DNA of 64,000 nucleotides from an uncultured Collinsella sp. GTDB taxonomy: Bacteria; Actinomycetota; Coriobacteriia; Coriobacteriales; Coriobacteriaceae. The number at the start of each line of letters is the position of its first letter. Positions within the stretch are counted from its first letter, which is position 1. The stretch is from contig CABUKS010000004.1 in the NCBI GenBank assembly GCA_902492235.1, forward strand, positions 1 through 64,000, read 5' to 3'. Shown here piece after piece: positions 26,015-34,593 of this stretch. The notes under the pieces are model-generated. The model had not been told where the DNA came from and did not search any database. It saw only the letters and a list, made by a program, of their open reading frames with translations. Made by a program: the position numbers and the translations under genes.

Positions 26015-27574
26015 TTACTCGGCGGGAGTTACGCTACCGTCCTGGAAGCCAACGTTGTTGTGGGCAAAGCAGTCCTCGTACTTAAAGCCGGAGAGCTCCT
26101 CGCAAAGCGCCTTGACCTCGGGCTTGACGTCGGCCATCTTGCCACCCTCCTTGACTCGGTGAATCTCGTCGCAAAGGACGTCGCACTGCTCCTTGTCGAT
26201 CTTGATGCCGCGGGCAAGGACGGCCGCAAGCAGGAAGAAGCCGGCGCAGCCGATGATCATGTAGCCGCAGATATACAGAGGCACGGTAGCGGGCTGGGTC
26301 ACGGCGTCGCTATTGCCGGCGGTCTGAATGAAGCCGGAGGCAGCAAGGACGATAGCCCACACGTTGACGGCGATAGCCTGGGCGATCTGCTGGCAGAGCT
26401 GCTGCGCGGAGCTGTAGATGCCCTCGCGACGACGCAGGGTGATGAGTTCATCGACATCGGGGATGTAGTTGAGCAGAACATCGGGCAGGTACTGGAAGCC
26501 GACGTAGAAGAACTTCCAGATGGCGAAGATGATGGGGTAGGCGATCATGGCGATGGCGACCGTGGAGGTGCCATTGATCTGACCAAAGGCGAAGTAGTTG
26601 TAGGCGATGATGCACGCAGCGCAACCGACGTTGGCCAGGTACCAAGACTTGTGGAAGCCCTTCTTGGCCATGAGAGCGACCCAGATGGCGGTGCAGACGA
26701 TAGCGACGACCTTGCCAGGCATCTCCATCACGGACTCGTAGGACTTAGGAATCTGCAGGCAGTAGACGATGAAGAAGGACAGGCAGGCAGACCAGCAGGC
26801 AGCAGCGAGCTTCGTGGAGACCTGTGCGTACAGGACCTTGCGGAAGGACTTGTTGCGGAAGGTGGAGATTACGTCGATGAAGAACTTCTTGATACCCTCG
26901 CCGACGCTCTCGATCTTCTCCTGAGCGACCTCCTCGGGGGTGTGCTCCCACGTGGACAGGTACACACAAAGCAGCGAGATTGCCATGACCGAAGCGTTGA
27001 TCGTAGCGATGATGAAGTAGCTGAACGGGTTGGTCTCGCCGAAGGTGCCAAAGCCGAAGCCCACAAGTGCAGCCATCAGGAAGCCGGCGGCGTTACCAAA
27101 GAGATGCTTGTAGCCGGTGAGGTACGTACGCTCCTTAAAGTCGTCGGTCATCTCGATGGTAAGCGGCGACAGGTTGGCGGTGCAGAACGTGTACGCGACG
27201 TTGTAGATCAGGTACAGCACAAAGTAGTACGGGAAGCCAAACGGCGTAGCCACGAAGATGAGCGGCTCGGCGATCATCATCGGGATGGCCAGCAAGATCC
27301 AGAAACGACGACGACCAAAGATGCGGCCAATCTTGGTGGCATAGAAGTTATCGGCCACAAAGCCCATCAGCGGGCAAAGAATAGCGTTGACATAGATGGC
27401 AAACGAGCTGATCAGCGCAGCCTCGCCTGCGGACAGGCCACACTCCGTGGACAGGAACAGCACCATGTAGCTGTGCGTAAAGGTCAGGGCACCGGAATTG
27501 AGCATACCGCCCATACCAAAGCCCAAGCGCGTCCAGAATGTGATCTTACGCTTTTTTCCAATCTTATTAGTCAT
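26015..27574 (-). CDS. GPH family sugar/uronide:cation symporter
   Basis: 519 aa with about 12 membrane helices. The N-terminal WTRLGFGMGGMLNSGALTF and the later GRRRFWILLAIPMMIAEPL and EGIYSSAQQLCQQIAQAIAV segments are typical of glycoside-pentoside-hexuronide carriers (MelB, GusB, UidB, YteP-like). The soluble C-terminal tail (about 460-519) is long for the family. The ATG at 27574 follows AGAGGGAG; the frame extends to 27625 without support. Three LacI-type operators and the 28-bp motif lie upstream. It is the obvious importer for the cytoplasmic pectinolytic enzymes next to it. Confidence 0.87.
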   Translation of the reverse strand: MTNKIGKKRKITFWTRLGFGMGGMLNSGALTFTHSYMVLFLSTECGLSAGEAALISSFAIYVNAILCPLMGFVADNFYATKIGRIFGRRRFWILLAIPMMIAEPLIFVATPFGFPYYFVLYLIYNVAYTFCTANLSPLTIEMTDDFKERTYLTGYKHLFGNAAGFLMAALVGFGFGTFGETNPFSYFIIATINASVMAISLLCVYLSTWEHTPEEVAQEKIESVGEGIKKFFIDVISTFRNKSFRKVLYAQVSTKLAAACWSACLSFFIVYCLQIPKSYESVMEMPGKVVAIVCTAIWVALMAKKGFHKSWYLANVGCAACIIAYNYFAFGQINGTSTVAIAMIAYPIIFAIWKFFYVGFQYLPDVLLNYIPDVDELITLRRREGIYSSAQQLCQQIAQAIAVNVWAIVLAASGFIQTAGNSDAVTQPATVPLYICGYMIIGCAGFFLLAAVLARGIKIDKEQCDVLCDEIHRVKEGGKMADVKPEVKALCEELSGFKYEDCFAHNNVGFQDGSVTPAE

Positions 27575-27653
27575 CGAGCTCCCTCTCTTTTCTCGATTGT
27601 CTTGTAACAAGACATTTGAATCCACACTGACATCTGTCTGCCCAGCATTCAGG

Positions 27654-27705
27654 GTGAACGTTTAGTTAGATTATGCACGATTGCTTATGATAGGTGAACG
27701 TTCAC
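27654..27705. promoter_or_regulatory. LacI operator pair and promoter of the GPH gene
   Basis: GTGAACGTTTAG (27654-27665) and perfect GTGAACGTTCAC (27694-27705) are 40 bp apart centre to centre. On the minus strand, -35 TTCACC (27693-27698) and -10 CATAAT (27670-27675) are separated by 17 bp, so the distal operator covers the -35 and the proximal one covers the expected start. Confidence 0.75.
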
Positions 27706-27719
27706 TTGAATAATATCCT

Positions 27720-27747
27720 TGAACGGTCGATTTTTACCGCTGAACGG
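27720..27747 (-). promoter_or_regulatory. copy A of the 28-bp AACGG-N16-AACGG motif
   Basis: It starts TGAACGGTCGATTT and ends GAACGG, 21 bp beyond the GPH -35. It shares its first 14 bases exactly with the ebgA copy at 48951. Confidence 0.65.
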
Positions 27748-27814
27748 ACACAATTGAGGCTCTAAGACCTATTGTCTGCTGGTAAAGGTGCCATGCTGGA
27801 CACCCATGAGATAG

Positions 27815-27826
27815 GTGAACGTTTAT
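27815..27826. promoter_or_regulatory. third LacI operator in the GPH-uxaA gap
   Basis: GTGAACGTTTAT lies about 120 bp beyond the pair at 27654-27705. It could act as a distant auxiliary site by looping. Confidence 0.45.
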
Positions 27827-27864
27827 CGTATTTTCCAATTTTTTCACTTAACCACAAAACGAAA

Positions 27865-27891
27865 ACCCCGCCGGGAACACTCCCGACGGGG
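27865..27891 (-). terminator. intrinsic terminator after uxaA
   Basis: CCCCGCCGGGA pairs with TCCCGACGGGG around an ACAC loop, and the minus strand continues into GTTTTCGTTTTG. It ends the uxaC-uxaB-uxaA unit. Confidence 0.85.
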
Positions 27892-27927
27892 CCGACGACA
27901 TAGCGCTACGCTTGGGTGCATTTGCCA

Positions 27928-29412
27928 CTACAGGCAGACGCCGTCCTTCCAGATACTGATCTCGTGACAGCCACGGCGCTCGGCACTCGTGAGTTTACCG
28001 CTCGCCGTCTCCAGCACCAGCTGGTATAGATCGTGAGCAGCCTCGTCGAGCGTGCGCTCACCCGTGGCAATCACGCCGGCGTTAAAGTCCATCCAGTTGG
28101 CCTTGTGGTCGCACAGACGCTGATTGGTGAACACCTTGAGCGTAGGCGCCGGCGCGCCAAACGGTGTGCCGCGGCCGGTCGAGAACAGAATCACGTGGCA
28201 GCCGGCAGCCGTCAACGCCGTGGTGGATACCATGTCGTTGCCCGGACCGCACAGCATGTTCAGGCCGTGTTTAGTTGCCCGGCCGGCATACGGCAGCACG
28301 TCGACGATGGGGGCAGACCCGCCTTTTTGCACGCAGCCGCAGCTCTTGTCCTCGAGCGTGGTAATACCGCCGTCCTTGTTGCCGGGGCTCGGGTTCTCGT
28401 AGACGACCTCGCCGTGGCTAATAAAGTAGTCCTTAAAGCCATTGAGCATGTCGGAAGCGGCGTTAAAGACCCGCTCGTTCTCACAGCGATCGAGCAGGAT
28501 ACTCTCGGCGCCAAACATCTCGGGCACCTCGGTAAGCACCGACGTGCCGCCGCGGGCGACAACCATATCACTCACGCGACCGATCGTGGGGTTGGCGGTA
28601 ATGCCCGAAAGACCGTCGGAGCCGCCGCACTTAAGACCAATAACCAGCTCGGAGGCCAAAATGGGCTCACGCTTGGCTTGCTTGGCCAGGTCTGCCAGCT
28701 CGGCCAGAATCTTGTGGCCCTCGATTTGCTCGTCGGCTACATCCTGGCAGGTGAGAAAGCGAACGCGCTCGTGATCGAAGTCACCGAGCTCGTCGAGCAC
28801 CTGCTGGTGTGTGCAGTTCTCGCAACCGAGCGACAGGAACAGCACGCCGGCCGCATTAGGGTGACGCGAGAGCGCCACCAGCAGACGACGCGTCTGGACA
28901 TGGTCGGCGCCGGTCTGCGAGCAACCGAACGGATGCGGGAAGTAGTAGACGCCCTCCAGCGAGCCATCGACCAGATCCTGGGCCTGTTCACACATGGCAC
29001 GGGCGACTTCGTTGACACAGCCGACCGTGGGGATGATCCACAGCTCGTTGCGCGTCGCGGCACGACCGTCGGCGCGGCGGAACCCCATAAAGGTCTCGGG
29101 CTCAACCGACTCAACGACCGGATGCGTGGGGTTGTAGGTGTACTCGACCTCGCCCGAAAGGTTGGTCTTGACATTATGTGTATGAAGCCACTGACCGGGC
29201 TGGACATCGCCCGTCACATGGCCGATAGGAAGGCCGTACTTGATGACGTCCTCCCCCGCGGCAATCGAGCGCACGGCCATCTTATGACCCTGCGGAATAT
29301 CCTCCGCGGCCACGACCTCGCCCACCCCGGGAACCGCGACGGCGGTGCCCTTGGCAAGCGGCGACAGCGCGACGATCACGTTGTCGGCCGGATTGATCTG
29401 GATAGTGTTCAT
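27928..29412 (-). CDS. uxaA: altronate dehydratase
   Basis: 494 aa, full length. It converts D-altronate to 2-keto-3-deoxygluconate. The N-terminal SAF-like domain is followed by the large UxaA/GarD domain with GFRRADGRAATRNELWIIPTVGCVNEVAR-type sequence, HPFGCSQTG, LGCENCTHQ, GLKCGGSDGLSG and a CGPGNDMVSTTALTAAGCH-type Fe-binding region. The C-terminal GHEISIWKDGV-like end (RRGCHEISIWKDG) is typical. It follows uxaB by 81 bp and a strong terminator follows it. The ATG at 29412 has only a modest ribosome site (TTAGGACC). Confidence 0.93.
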   Translation of the reverse strand: MNTIQINPADNVIVALSPLAKGTAVAVPGVGEVVAAEDIPQGHKMAVRSIAAGEDVIKYGLPIGHVTGDVQPGQWLHTHNVKTNLSGEVEYTYNPTHPVVESVEPETFMGFRRADGRAATRNELWIIPTVGCVNEVARAMCEQAQDLVDGSLEGVYYFPHPFGCSQTGADHVQTRRLLVALSRHPNAAGVLFLSLGCENCTHQQVLDELGDFDHERVRFLTCQDVADEQIEGHKILAELADLAKQAKREPILASELVIGLKCGGSDGLSGITANPTIGRVSDMVVARGGTSVLTEVPEMFGAESILLDRCENERVFNAASDMLNGFKDYFISHGEVVYENPSPGNKDGGITTLEDKSCGCVQKGGSAPIVDVLPYAGRATKHGLNMLCGPGNDMVSTTALTAAGCHVILFSTGRGTPFGAPAPTLKVFTNQRLCDHKANWMDFNAGVIATGERTLDEAAHDLYQLVLETASGKLTSAERRGCHEISIWKDGVCL

Positions 29413-29493
29413 TGCAAATGGTCCTAACCCTACAGGTTGAGCAGAAGTCGAGACGCGGGCACGCCGTCCCGCGCCCGCGTCTGCGCCGGAAAT

Positions 29494-31008
29494 TTACGCC
29501 TGAGCGTTGGCGAAGGCCTGCTTGGCACCCTCGGTGCGCACGACGGCGAGCGCACTGACGACAAACTCCTCAAGACCGGCGATCTGCGTAAGGTCCTCGC
29601 CCCACATCTGCTCGTTGGTGAGCACGTCGTGCACCAGCTGGGCATCGTCGGCGCCGGCATGGGCGGCGTAGAAGTCGAGCACGAAGGCGTCATCCTGAGC
29701 GGTGTACTCGGTGCCGTCGGAGCGACGCAGGTGCAGGCCGTCGCCCTCGCGGGACACGAGCTCCTGCGTGTAGAAGGAGATGAGCGTAGCGAGGCTCGTC
29801 GCCAGGCACTTGGGCAGGTTGCCGGTCTCGGCAACGTAGTCCTTGAGCGTGGGCAGGTCGCGAGCGCGCCACTTAGCCGTGGAGTTGAGGCAGATGGAGA
29901 GCAGCGCATGATCGATAAACGGGTTGTCGAAGCGGTTTTCGACGGCGGCGGCAAAGGCCTTGCAGTCCTCGACATCCAAGTCGGCGGCAAGCGTCGGAAT
30001 GACCTCGTCGTAGAGCATGGTGTTCATGAAGCCGCGAATGGTCTCGTCATGCATGCAGTCGCGCACGATATCAAAGCCGGCAACCCAGGAACCCGGAACG
30101 AAGGCGGTGTGGGCACCGTTGAGGATGCGGACCTTGCGCTTTTTGTACGGGGTGACGTCGGGAGTCACGAAGACGCCGGGGAGACCGGCCTTCACAAACG
30201 GCAGGCGCTCCTTGAGCGACTCGTCGCCCTGGATACCCCACATCTGGAAGGGCTCGCGCACGGCCAGGAAGGGGTCCTCGTAGCCCAGACGCTCGGCAAC
30301 CGCGGCGGCCTCCTTAGGATCGCGGATGCGGCCGGGGACGATGGTGTCGACGAGCGTGGTGCAGACGGTGCAGTCGTTGGCCATCCACTGCGCAAACTCG
30401 TCCTCCCAACCCCAGTCGCTCACGTACTGGTTCATGATGCGCAGCAGCTCCTCGCCGTTGTGATCGATGAGCTCGCAGGCGAGCACGATAACGCCCGACT
30501 TACCGGCGGCCCAGCGGGCGTGAAGGACCTGGACAAGCTTGGCAGGGAAGCTCGCGGGCGGCATGTCGTCGGCCTTGCAGGACGGGTCGTAGGCGATACC
30601 GGCCTCGGTGGTGTTGGAGACGATGATCTCCAGGTCGTCGGAGACAGCGACCTCCATCATGGCGCGATAGTCGTCCTCGCGATACGGGTTAAGGCAGCGG
30701 CTGCAGGCGCTGATTACACGAGACTCGTCAACCGTGTTGCCGTTCTCCTTGCCACGCACCAGCACGGTGTACAGGTCGTCCTGGGCATTGATACCGTCGG
30801 CGAAGCCAAAGGCGCCACTGATGGGCTGCACCATGACAACCTTGCCGTTCCATCCGGTGGCCTCGTTGCCCATGTCAAAGAAGCGATCGACGAAGGCACG
30901 CAGGAAATTACCCTCGCCAAACTGCAGAACCTTCTCGGGAGCGTCCTTGGGCAGCAGGTAGCCCTTGTAGCCGATCTTCTCGAGCGCATCGTAGCTGATG
31001 TTCTCCAT
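29494..31008 (-). CDS. uxaB: tagaturonate reductase (altronate oxidoreductase)
   Basis: 504 aa, member of the mannitol dehydrogenase-like polyol-specific family. The nucleotide-binding start VLQFGEGNFLRAFVDRFFD and the segments IIVSNTTEAGIAYDP, KRKVRILNGAHTAFVPG and NPFIDHALLSICLNSTAKW are diagnostic. It reduces D-tagaturonate (or fructuronate in related UxuB) with NADH. The partner genes uxaA and uxaC support the galacturonate branch. AAGGAGA precedes the ATG at 31008. It lies 95 bp after uxaC and is probably co-transcribed. Confidence 0.92.
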   Translation of the reverse strand: MENISYDALEKIGYKGYLLPKDAPEKVLQFGEGNFLRAFVDRFFDMGNEATGWNGKVVMVQPISGAFGFADGINAQDDLYTVLVRGKENGNTVDESRVISACSRCLNPYREDDYRAMMEVAVSDDLEIIVSNTTEAGIAYDPSCKADDMPPASFPAKLVQVLHARWAAGKSGVIVLACELIDHNGEELLRIMNQYVSDWGWEDEFAQWMANDCTVCTTLVDTIVPGRIRDPKEAAAVAERLGYEDPFLAVREPFQMWGIQGDESLKERLPFVKAGLPGVFVTPDVTPYKKRKVRILNGAHTAFVPGSWVAGFDIVRDCMHDETIRGFMNTMLYDEVIPTLAADLDVEDCKAFAAAVENRFDNPFIDHALLSICLNSTAKWRARDLPTLKDYVAETGNLPKCLATSLATLISFYTQELVSREGDGLHLRRSDGTEYTAQDDAFVLDFYAAHAGADDAQLVHDVLTNEQMWGEDLTQIAGLEEFVVSALAVVRTEGAKQAFANAQA

Positions 31009-31103
31009 CTATGTCTCTCCTTAGATAACTGTTAGCGTGCAAGCAAAACGGGGCGCCGTGTGTGGCAACGGCGCTCCCGAGTTCGATGTGATTCGATGCG
31101 GGC

Positions 31104-32531
31104 TTAGGCCTCGACGGTGTCCAGGTCAAAGCCAAAGTAGCGGACCGCATTGTTGTAGCTGATGTCGCGCACGATACTGCCCAGCAGCTCCATGTCGGCC
31201 GGGTACTTGCCCTGCTCGACCCACTCGCCGATCACGCTGCACAGCACGCGACGGAAGTACTCGTGGCGCGGATAGGACAGGAAAGAGCGGGAGTCGGTAA
31301 GCATGCCCACAAAGTTGCCCAGCACGCCCTCGTTAGCCAGAGCCGTGAGTTGCTCGCGCATGCCGACCTCGTTGTCGTTGAACCACCAGGCGGAGCCGTT
31401 CTGGATCTTACCGGCGGTCGGAGCCTCCTGGAAGCAGCCCATGACGGTATCGATCATGGTGTTATCGATGGGGTTCAGGCTGTACAGAATGGTCTTGGGC
31501 AGGCCGCAGGTCTCCTGAATGGAGTTGAGGAAATCGGCAAGCTGGTCGGACGGCGTGTAGTTGGAGATGCAATCGTAGCCGGTATCGGGACCGAGCTTGG
31601 CAAACATGGCGCGGTTGTTGTCGCGCTTGCAGCCAAAGTGCAGCTGCATGGCCCAGCCCAGACGGACATACTCGCCGGCAACGAACTGCATAAAGGCAGT
31701 CTTGTACTTGAGGACCTCTTCCTCGGTAAGCGGCTCGGCAGCCAGACCCTTGGCAAAGATAGCCTCGATCTCGTCGGCGGTAGCCGGGACGTACATAACG
31801 TAGTCGAGTGCGTGGTCGGAGGCGCGGCAGCCCAGCTCGTGAGCAACGTCGTAGCGCTTGGAAATGGCAGCCTTCATGCCCTCAAAGTCGCTGACCTCAA
31901 CGCCGGCAACCTCGGAAAGGTGCTTGCAGTAGTCGGCAAACTCCTGGCCGCGCTCGATGCGCAAAGCGGCATCGGGGCGCATGGCGGGAACGACCTGAAC
32001 GTCAAAGCTGTCGTCGGCGGCAATCTTCTTGTGCCACTCAAAGCTGTCGGCGGGGTCGTCGGTAGTGCAGATCATGCGGACGTTGGACTGCTTGATCAGG
32101 TTGCGGCAGGTGAAACTGGCCTCGGCGAGCTTGGCGTTGGCAAGGTCCCAGACCTCCTGGGCAGTCTTGCCGTTGAGGACGCCCTCGTAGCCAAAGTAGC
32201 GCTTAAGCTCCAGGTGGCTCCACTCAAAGACGGGGTTGCCAACGCAGCGACCCAGGGTCTCGGCCCACTTTTGGAACTTCTCGCGAGCAGGGGCGTCGCC
32301 AGTGATAAAACGCTCGTCGACACCGTTGGCACGCATCAGGCGCCACTTGTAGTGGTCGCCGCCCAGCCAAACCTCGGTGATGTTCTCGAAACGCTTGTCC
32401 TCCCAAATCTCCTTAGGAGAAATGTGGCAGTGATAGTCGACGATGGGCATGCCCTCGGCAAAGTTGTGGAACAGCTCCTCGCCGGTCTTGGTGCTCAGCA
32501 GGAAATCCTGATCGTCCATGAAGTTTTTCAT
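31104..32531 (-). CDS. uxaC: glucuronate/galacturonate isomerase
   Basis: 475 aa, full length. Amidohydrolase-like barrel with the N-terminal metal motif PIVDYHCHISPKEIWEDK. Further family segments are WLGGDHYKWRLMRANGVDE, ICTTDDPADSFEWH, QLHFGCKRDNN and GMLTDSRSFLSYPRHEYFRR. It isomerises D-glucuronate to fructuronate and D-galacturonate to tagaturonate, the first intracellular step. The ATG at 32531 follows AAAGGGG; the frame to 32600 runs through the operator. It is first in the uxaC-uxaB-uxaA unit. Confidence 0.94.
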   Translation of the reverse strand: MKNFMDDQDFLLSTKTGEELFHNFAEGMPIVDYHCHISPKEIWEDKRFENITEVWLGGDHYKWRLMRANGVDERFITGDAPAREKFQKWAETLGRCVGNPVFEWSHLELKRYFGYEGVLNGKTAQEVWDLANAKLAEASFTCRNLIKQSNVRMICTTDDPADSFEWHKKIAADDSFDVQVVPAMRPDAALRIERGQEFADYCKHLSEVAGVEVSDFEGMKAAISKRYDVAHELGCRASDHALDYVMYVPATADEIEAIFAKGLAAEPLTEEEVLKYKTAFMQFVAGEYVRLGWAMQLHFGCKRDNNRAMFAKLGPDTGYDCISNYTPSDQLADFLNSIQETCGLPKTILYSLNPIDNTMIDTVMGCFQEAPTAGKIQNGSAWWFNDNEVGMREQLTALANEGVLGNFVGMLTDSRSFLSYPRHEYFRRVLCSVIGEWVEQGKYPADMELLGSIVRDISYNNAVRYFGFDLDTVEA

Positions 32532-32585
32532 CAAACAACCCCTTTGTTTGCGGAGCGGGCGCACAATACGCTCGTCATCCTCTAG

Positions 32586-32635
32586 GTGAACGTTCACCAT
32601 ACTAATCCATTACGACTCAAAAGGTGAACGTTCAC
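32586..32635. promoter_or_regulatory. two perfect LacI operators and promoter of the uxaC unit
   Basis: GTGAACGTTCAC occurs at 32586-32597 and 32624-32635, 38 bp apart centre to centre. On the minus strand, -35 TTCACC (32623-32628) and -10 TAGTAT (32599-32604) are separated by 18 bp. The layout matches that of the GPH promoter. Confidence 0.78.
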
Positions 32636-32650
32636 CTAACAACCATGGGG

Positions 32651-32678
32651 TGAACGGTAGGTTTTGCCCGTTCAACGG
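32651..32678 (-). promoter_or_regulatory. copy C of the 28-bp AACGG-N16-AACGG motif
   Basis: It starts TGAACGGTAGGTTTT and ends CAACGG, 22 bp beyond the uxaC -35. Length and end motifs equal those of copies A and B with no gap. Confidence 0.65.
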
Positions 32679-32767
32679 TTGCCGGAGCTGTGACTTGCAT
32701 GCATTGCGGACCGGTTGGCGTCCCCGAACACCGAACTTGAGCGCTTTTGCTCAGGTGGGTCATGTCC

Positions 32768-32966
32768 CGACGTACATTTTTGGGAGTATTCAGCATTGGA
32801 GCGCGCCGTGCGCCATCCTCAGCGTCCTATTTGGAACGCAGATAGCGCCCGATCGGCATAAAAAGTGCCCCCGATGGCAAATTACGCCATCGGGGGCACT
32901 TAAAACAGTCGTTCTGTACCTCATTCAGGGCATGCCAATGCTGAATACTCCCAAAAATGCACGTCG
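32768..32966. repeat. 199-bp element bounded by 32-bp inverted repeats
   Basis: The arms 32768-32799 and 32935-32966 match at 31 of 32 positions (one A/G difference) and enclose 135 bp with no gene. The inside contains the LacI-gene terminator at 32863-32901. No target-site duplication is evident. It could be a MITE-like relic or a very long-range hairpin. Confidence 0.7.
32863..32901 (-). terminator. intrinsic terminator of the LacI regulator
   Basis: AAGTGCCCCCGATGGC pairs perfectly with GCCATCGGGGGCACTT across AAATTAC, and the minus strand continues into TTTTTATG. It ends the leftward LacI transcript before the uxaC promoter. Confidence 0.85.
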
Positions 32967-32991
32967 CAAGAGGGGGTACCTGCTCAATCGG

Positions 32992-34071
32992 CTAAATACC
33001 CGCAAGTTCGCAGTAGCGGTCGACATTGCTGGCAAATACCATCTCGACGGCACCCTTCTGGACGGGCACCGTCGGGGTCCTTCCCCACAGCAGATAATCG
33101 CCCAGCGTCTTAGCGCCGCGATATGCCAGGCTCGTCGGGTCCTTATAGACAATATTGGTAAAGATACCGCGGCGCAAGGCCAGAGCACTTTCGGGAAACA
33201 GGTCGTTGCCGATCACCATGACCTGACCGGCCTTGCCGGTCGAGACGAGCGCGTCGGCAACCACTTCGGAACCAACGGCAAAAACGCTACAGATAAGTTC
33301 GGGGGCGTCCGGCGCACTCAAGCGCTTTTCGAGCTCATGCTCGAGTTGTTTGACTTGCGCATGGGCACCTGCAAGATCCTCAACCTGCCATGGAATATCA
33401 CGTTCGCGCAGGTAATTGTGGAAGGCGCGGGCGGTTAGATAGTGCGAATCGGTATATGGGTCGCCTGTCAAAAGGAGCACGCGGGCGTCGGTCCCAGAAG
33501 CATGGACCAGGTTTGCCGCCTGCTCGGCCATAAGGCTGCCTGCCGTCGAATAATCGGCCAAGCTCGCACCCAAACGATTCAAATGCGGACGGTCGCCGTC
33601 GACAAGCTCAATCGTCACGCCCGCCTCGGCGATCTGCCCCAAAAGCTCAGTCGCACGATCGTCGCCCGGCGCATAGGCGAGCAAGCCATCAATCTTCTCG
33701 CCCACCTGCAGACGCTCGTCGATTTGCTCGAGTGCATCAGCGTAGCCGCCCACGCCAAATTCAACGCGCTCAACCGTAATGCCCCGGTCGATGACCTCCT
33801 GTTCAAAGCGATTGCAGCCTTCCCACAGGTAACGGAAAAAGTACGCTCCCTCGCGCGATGCGCGGGGCAGGCAAAACACCAGATTGATATCCTTGCGGCG
33901 CAGGCTTGAGGCACTTGTGTTGCGGTGATAGCCCATGGCCTCGGCCTTAGCGTTCACCTTGGCGCGCACGGATTCGCTCACGCCGGCCTTTCCCGTCAGG
34001 GCCTTGTGCACGGTATTGATGGAAACGCCAAGCTCGGCGGCTATGTCCTTCATGGTTACGCGAGCGCTCAT
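32992..34071 (-). CDS. LacI family regulator, probable uronate/pectin regulon repressor
   Basis: 359 aa. The N-terminal helix-turn-helix VTMKDIAAELGVSINTVHKALTG includes the hinge-proximal MGYHRNTSASSLRRK. The periplasmic-binding-like effector domain spans about 60-340. It is immediately upstream of uxaC and separated from it by its own terminator and the operators. The GTGAACGTTCAC palindrome recurs before dhuD, GH105, GPH and uxaC but not before ebgA, whose own LacI is elsewhere, so this protein is the best candidate reader. The inducer is probably a uronate or KDG-pathway intermediate. GGAGTAACC precedes the ATG at 34071. Its own promoter shows no copy of the palindrome. Confidence 0.85.
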   Translation of the reverse strand: MSARVTMKDIAAELGVSINTVHKALTGKAGVSESVRAKVNAKAEAMGYHRNTSASSLRRKDINLVFCLPRASREGAYFFRYLWEGCNRFEQEVIDRGITVERVEFGVGGYADALEQIDERLQVGEKIDGLLAYAPGDDRATELLGQIAEAGVTIELVDGDRPHLNRLGASLADYSTAGSLMAEQAANLVHASGTDARVLLLTGDPYTDSHYLTARAFHNYLRERDIPWQVEDLAGAHAQVKQLEHELEKRLSAPDAPELICSVFAVGSEVVADALVSTGKAGQVMVIGNDLFPESALALRRGIFTNIVYKDPTSLAYRGAKTLGDYLLWGRTPTVPVQKGAVEMVFASNVDRYCELAGI

Positions 34072-34167
34072 GCGGTTACTCCGTTATAGATAAGTTGCCA
34101 ATTAATAGTCCAGTTAACGATACCCCAAAAATACTCTTCGACTCGCCGTGCTCTCCCTCAAATGCAC

Positions 34168-34202
34168 AAAGCGCCCCGCGAACGGATGCCCGCGGAGCGC
34201 TT
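34168..34202 (-). terminator. hairpin after the Cys-rich peptide gene
   Basis: AAGCGCCCCGCG pairs with CGCGGAGCGCTT allowing one mismatch; the minus strand continues TTTGTGCATTTG. Confidence 0.65.
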
Positions 34203-34215
34203 GGATGTCCGGACC

Positions 34216-34416
34216 TTATTTGATACCGCGGCCCAAGTCTTCGGCGATTTTGTCCACGCCCTTAAGTGCGGCGCACGTCTTTTTGTTGGAGCAATGCCCG
34301 GTGCAAACGCCACCCTGAGCGCAGTCGGCGCAGGTGCCCTTGCGGTAGATGCGCACGCACACGGCGACAAACGCAATACCGATAACAGCCAGTACAACAA
34401 CATCGATAGGTGCCAT
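34216..34416 (-). CDS. FeoB-associated-type Cys-rich membrane peptide
   Basis: 66 aa. One membrane helix (about residues 5-22, VVVLAVIGIAFVAVCVRIY) precedes a cysteine-rich cytoplasmic segment GTCADCAQGGVCTGHCSNKK with five Cys plus one more in TCAAL. This resembles the small Cys-rich proteins often encoded beside feoB. Here it stands alone, about 5.5 kb from feoB. It may bind iron or an Fe-S cluster. The ATG at 34416 follows a strong GAGGAGG. Confidence 0.75.
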   Translation of the reverse strand: MAPIDVVVLAVIGIAFVAVCVRIYRKGTCADCAQGGVCTGHCSNKKTCAALKGVDKIAEDLGRGIK

Positions 34417-34593
34417 AGCAAGCCTCCTCTAGTTAACCATCACTTACTTTACCCCATTCTCCACCTACCAAATAGGGACAGGTTTATTTTGGTCGGTTTT
34501 ATCTGCGGAAACGCCACATCTCCCCACCACATTGGTACAAGGCAACCTATCCGGAATGGGCGAAATCATGATCATAGAGCTCATCCCGCTGCC

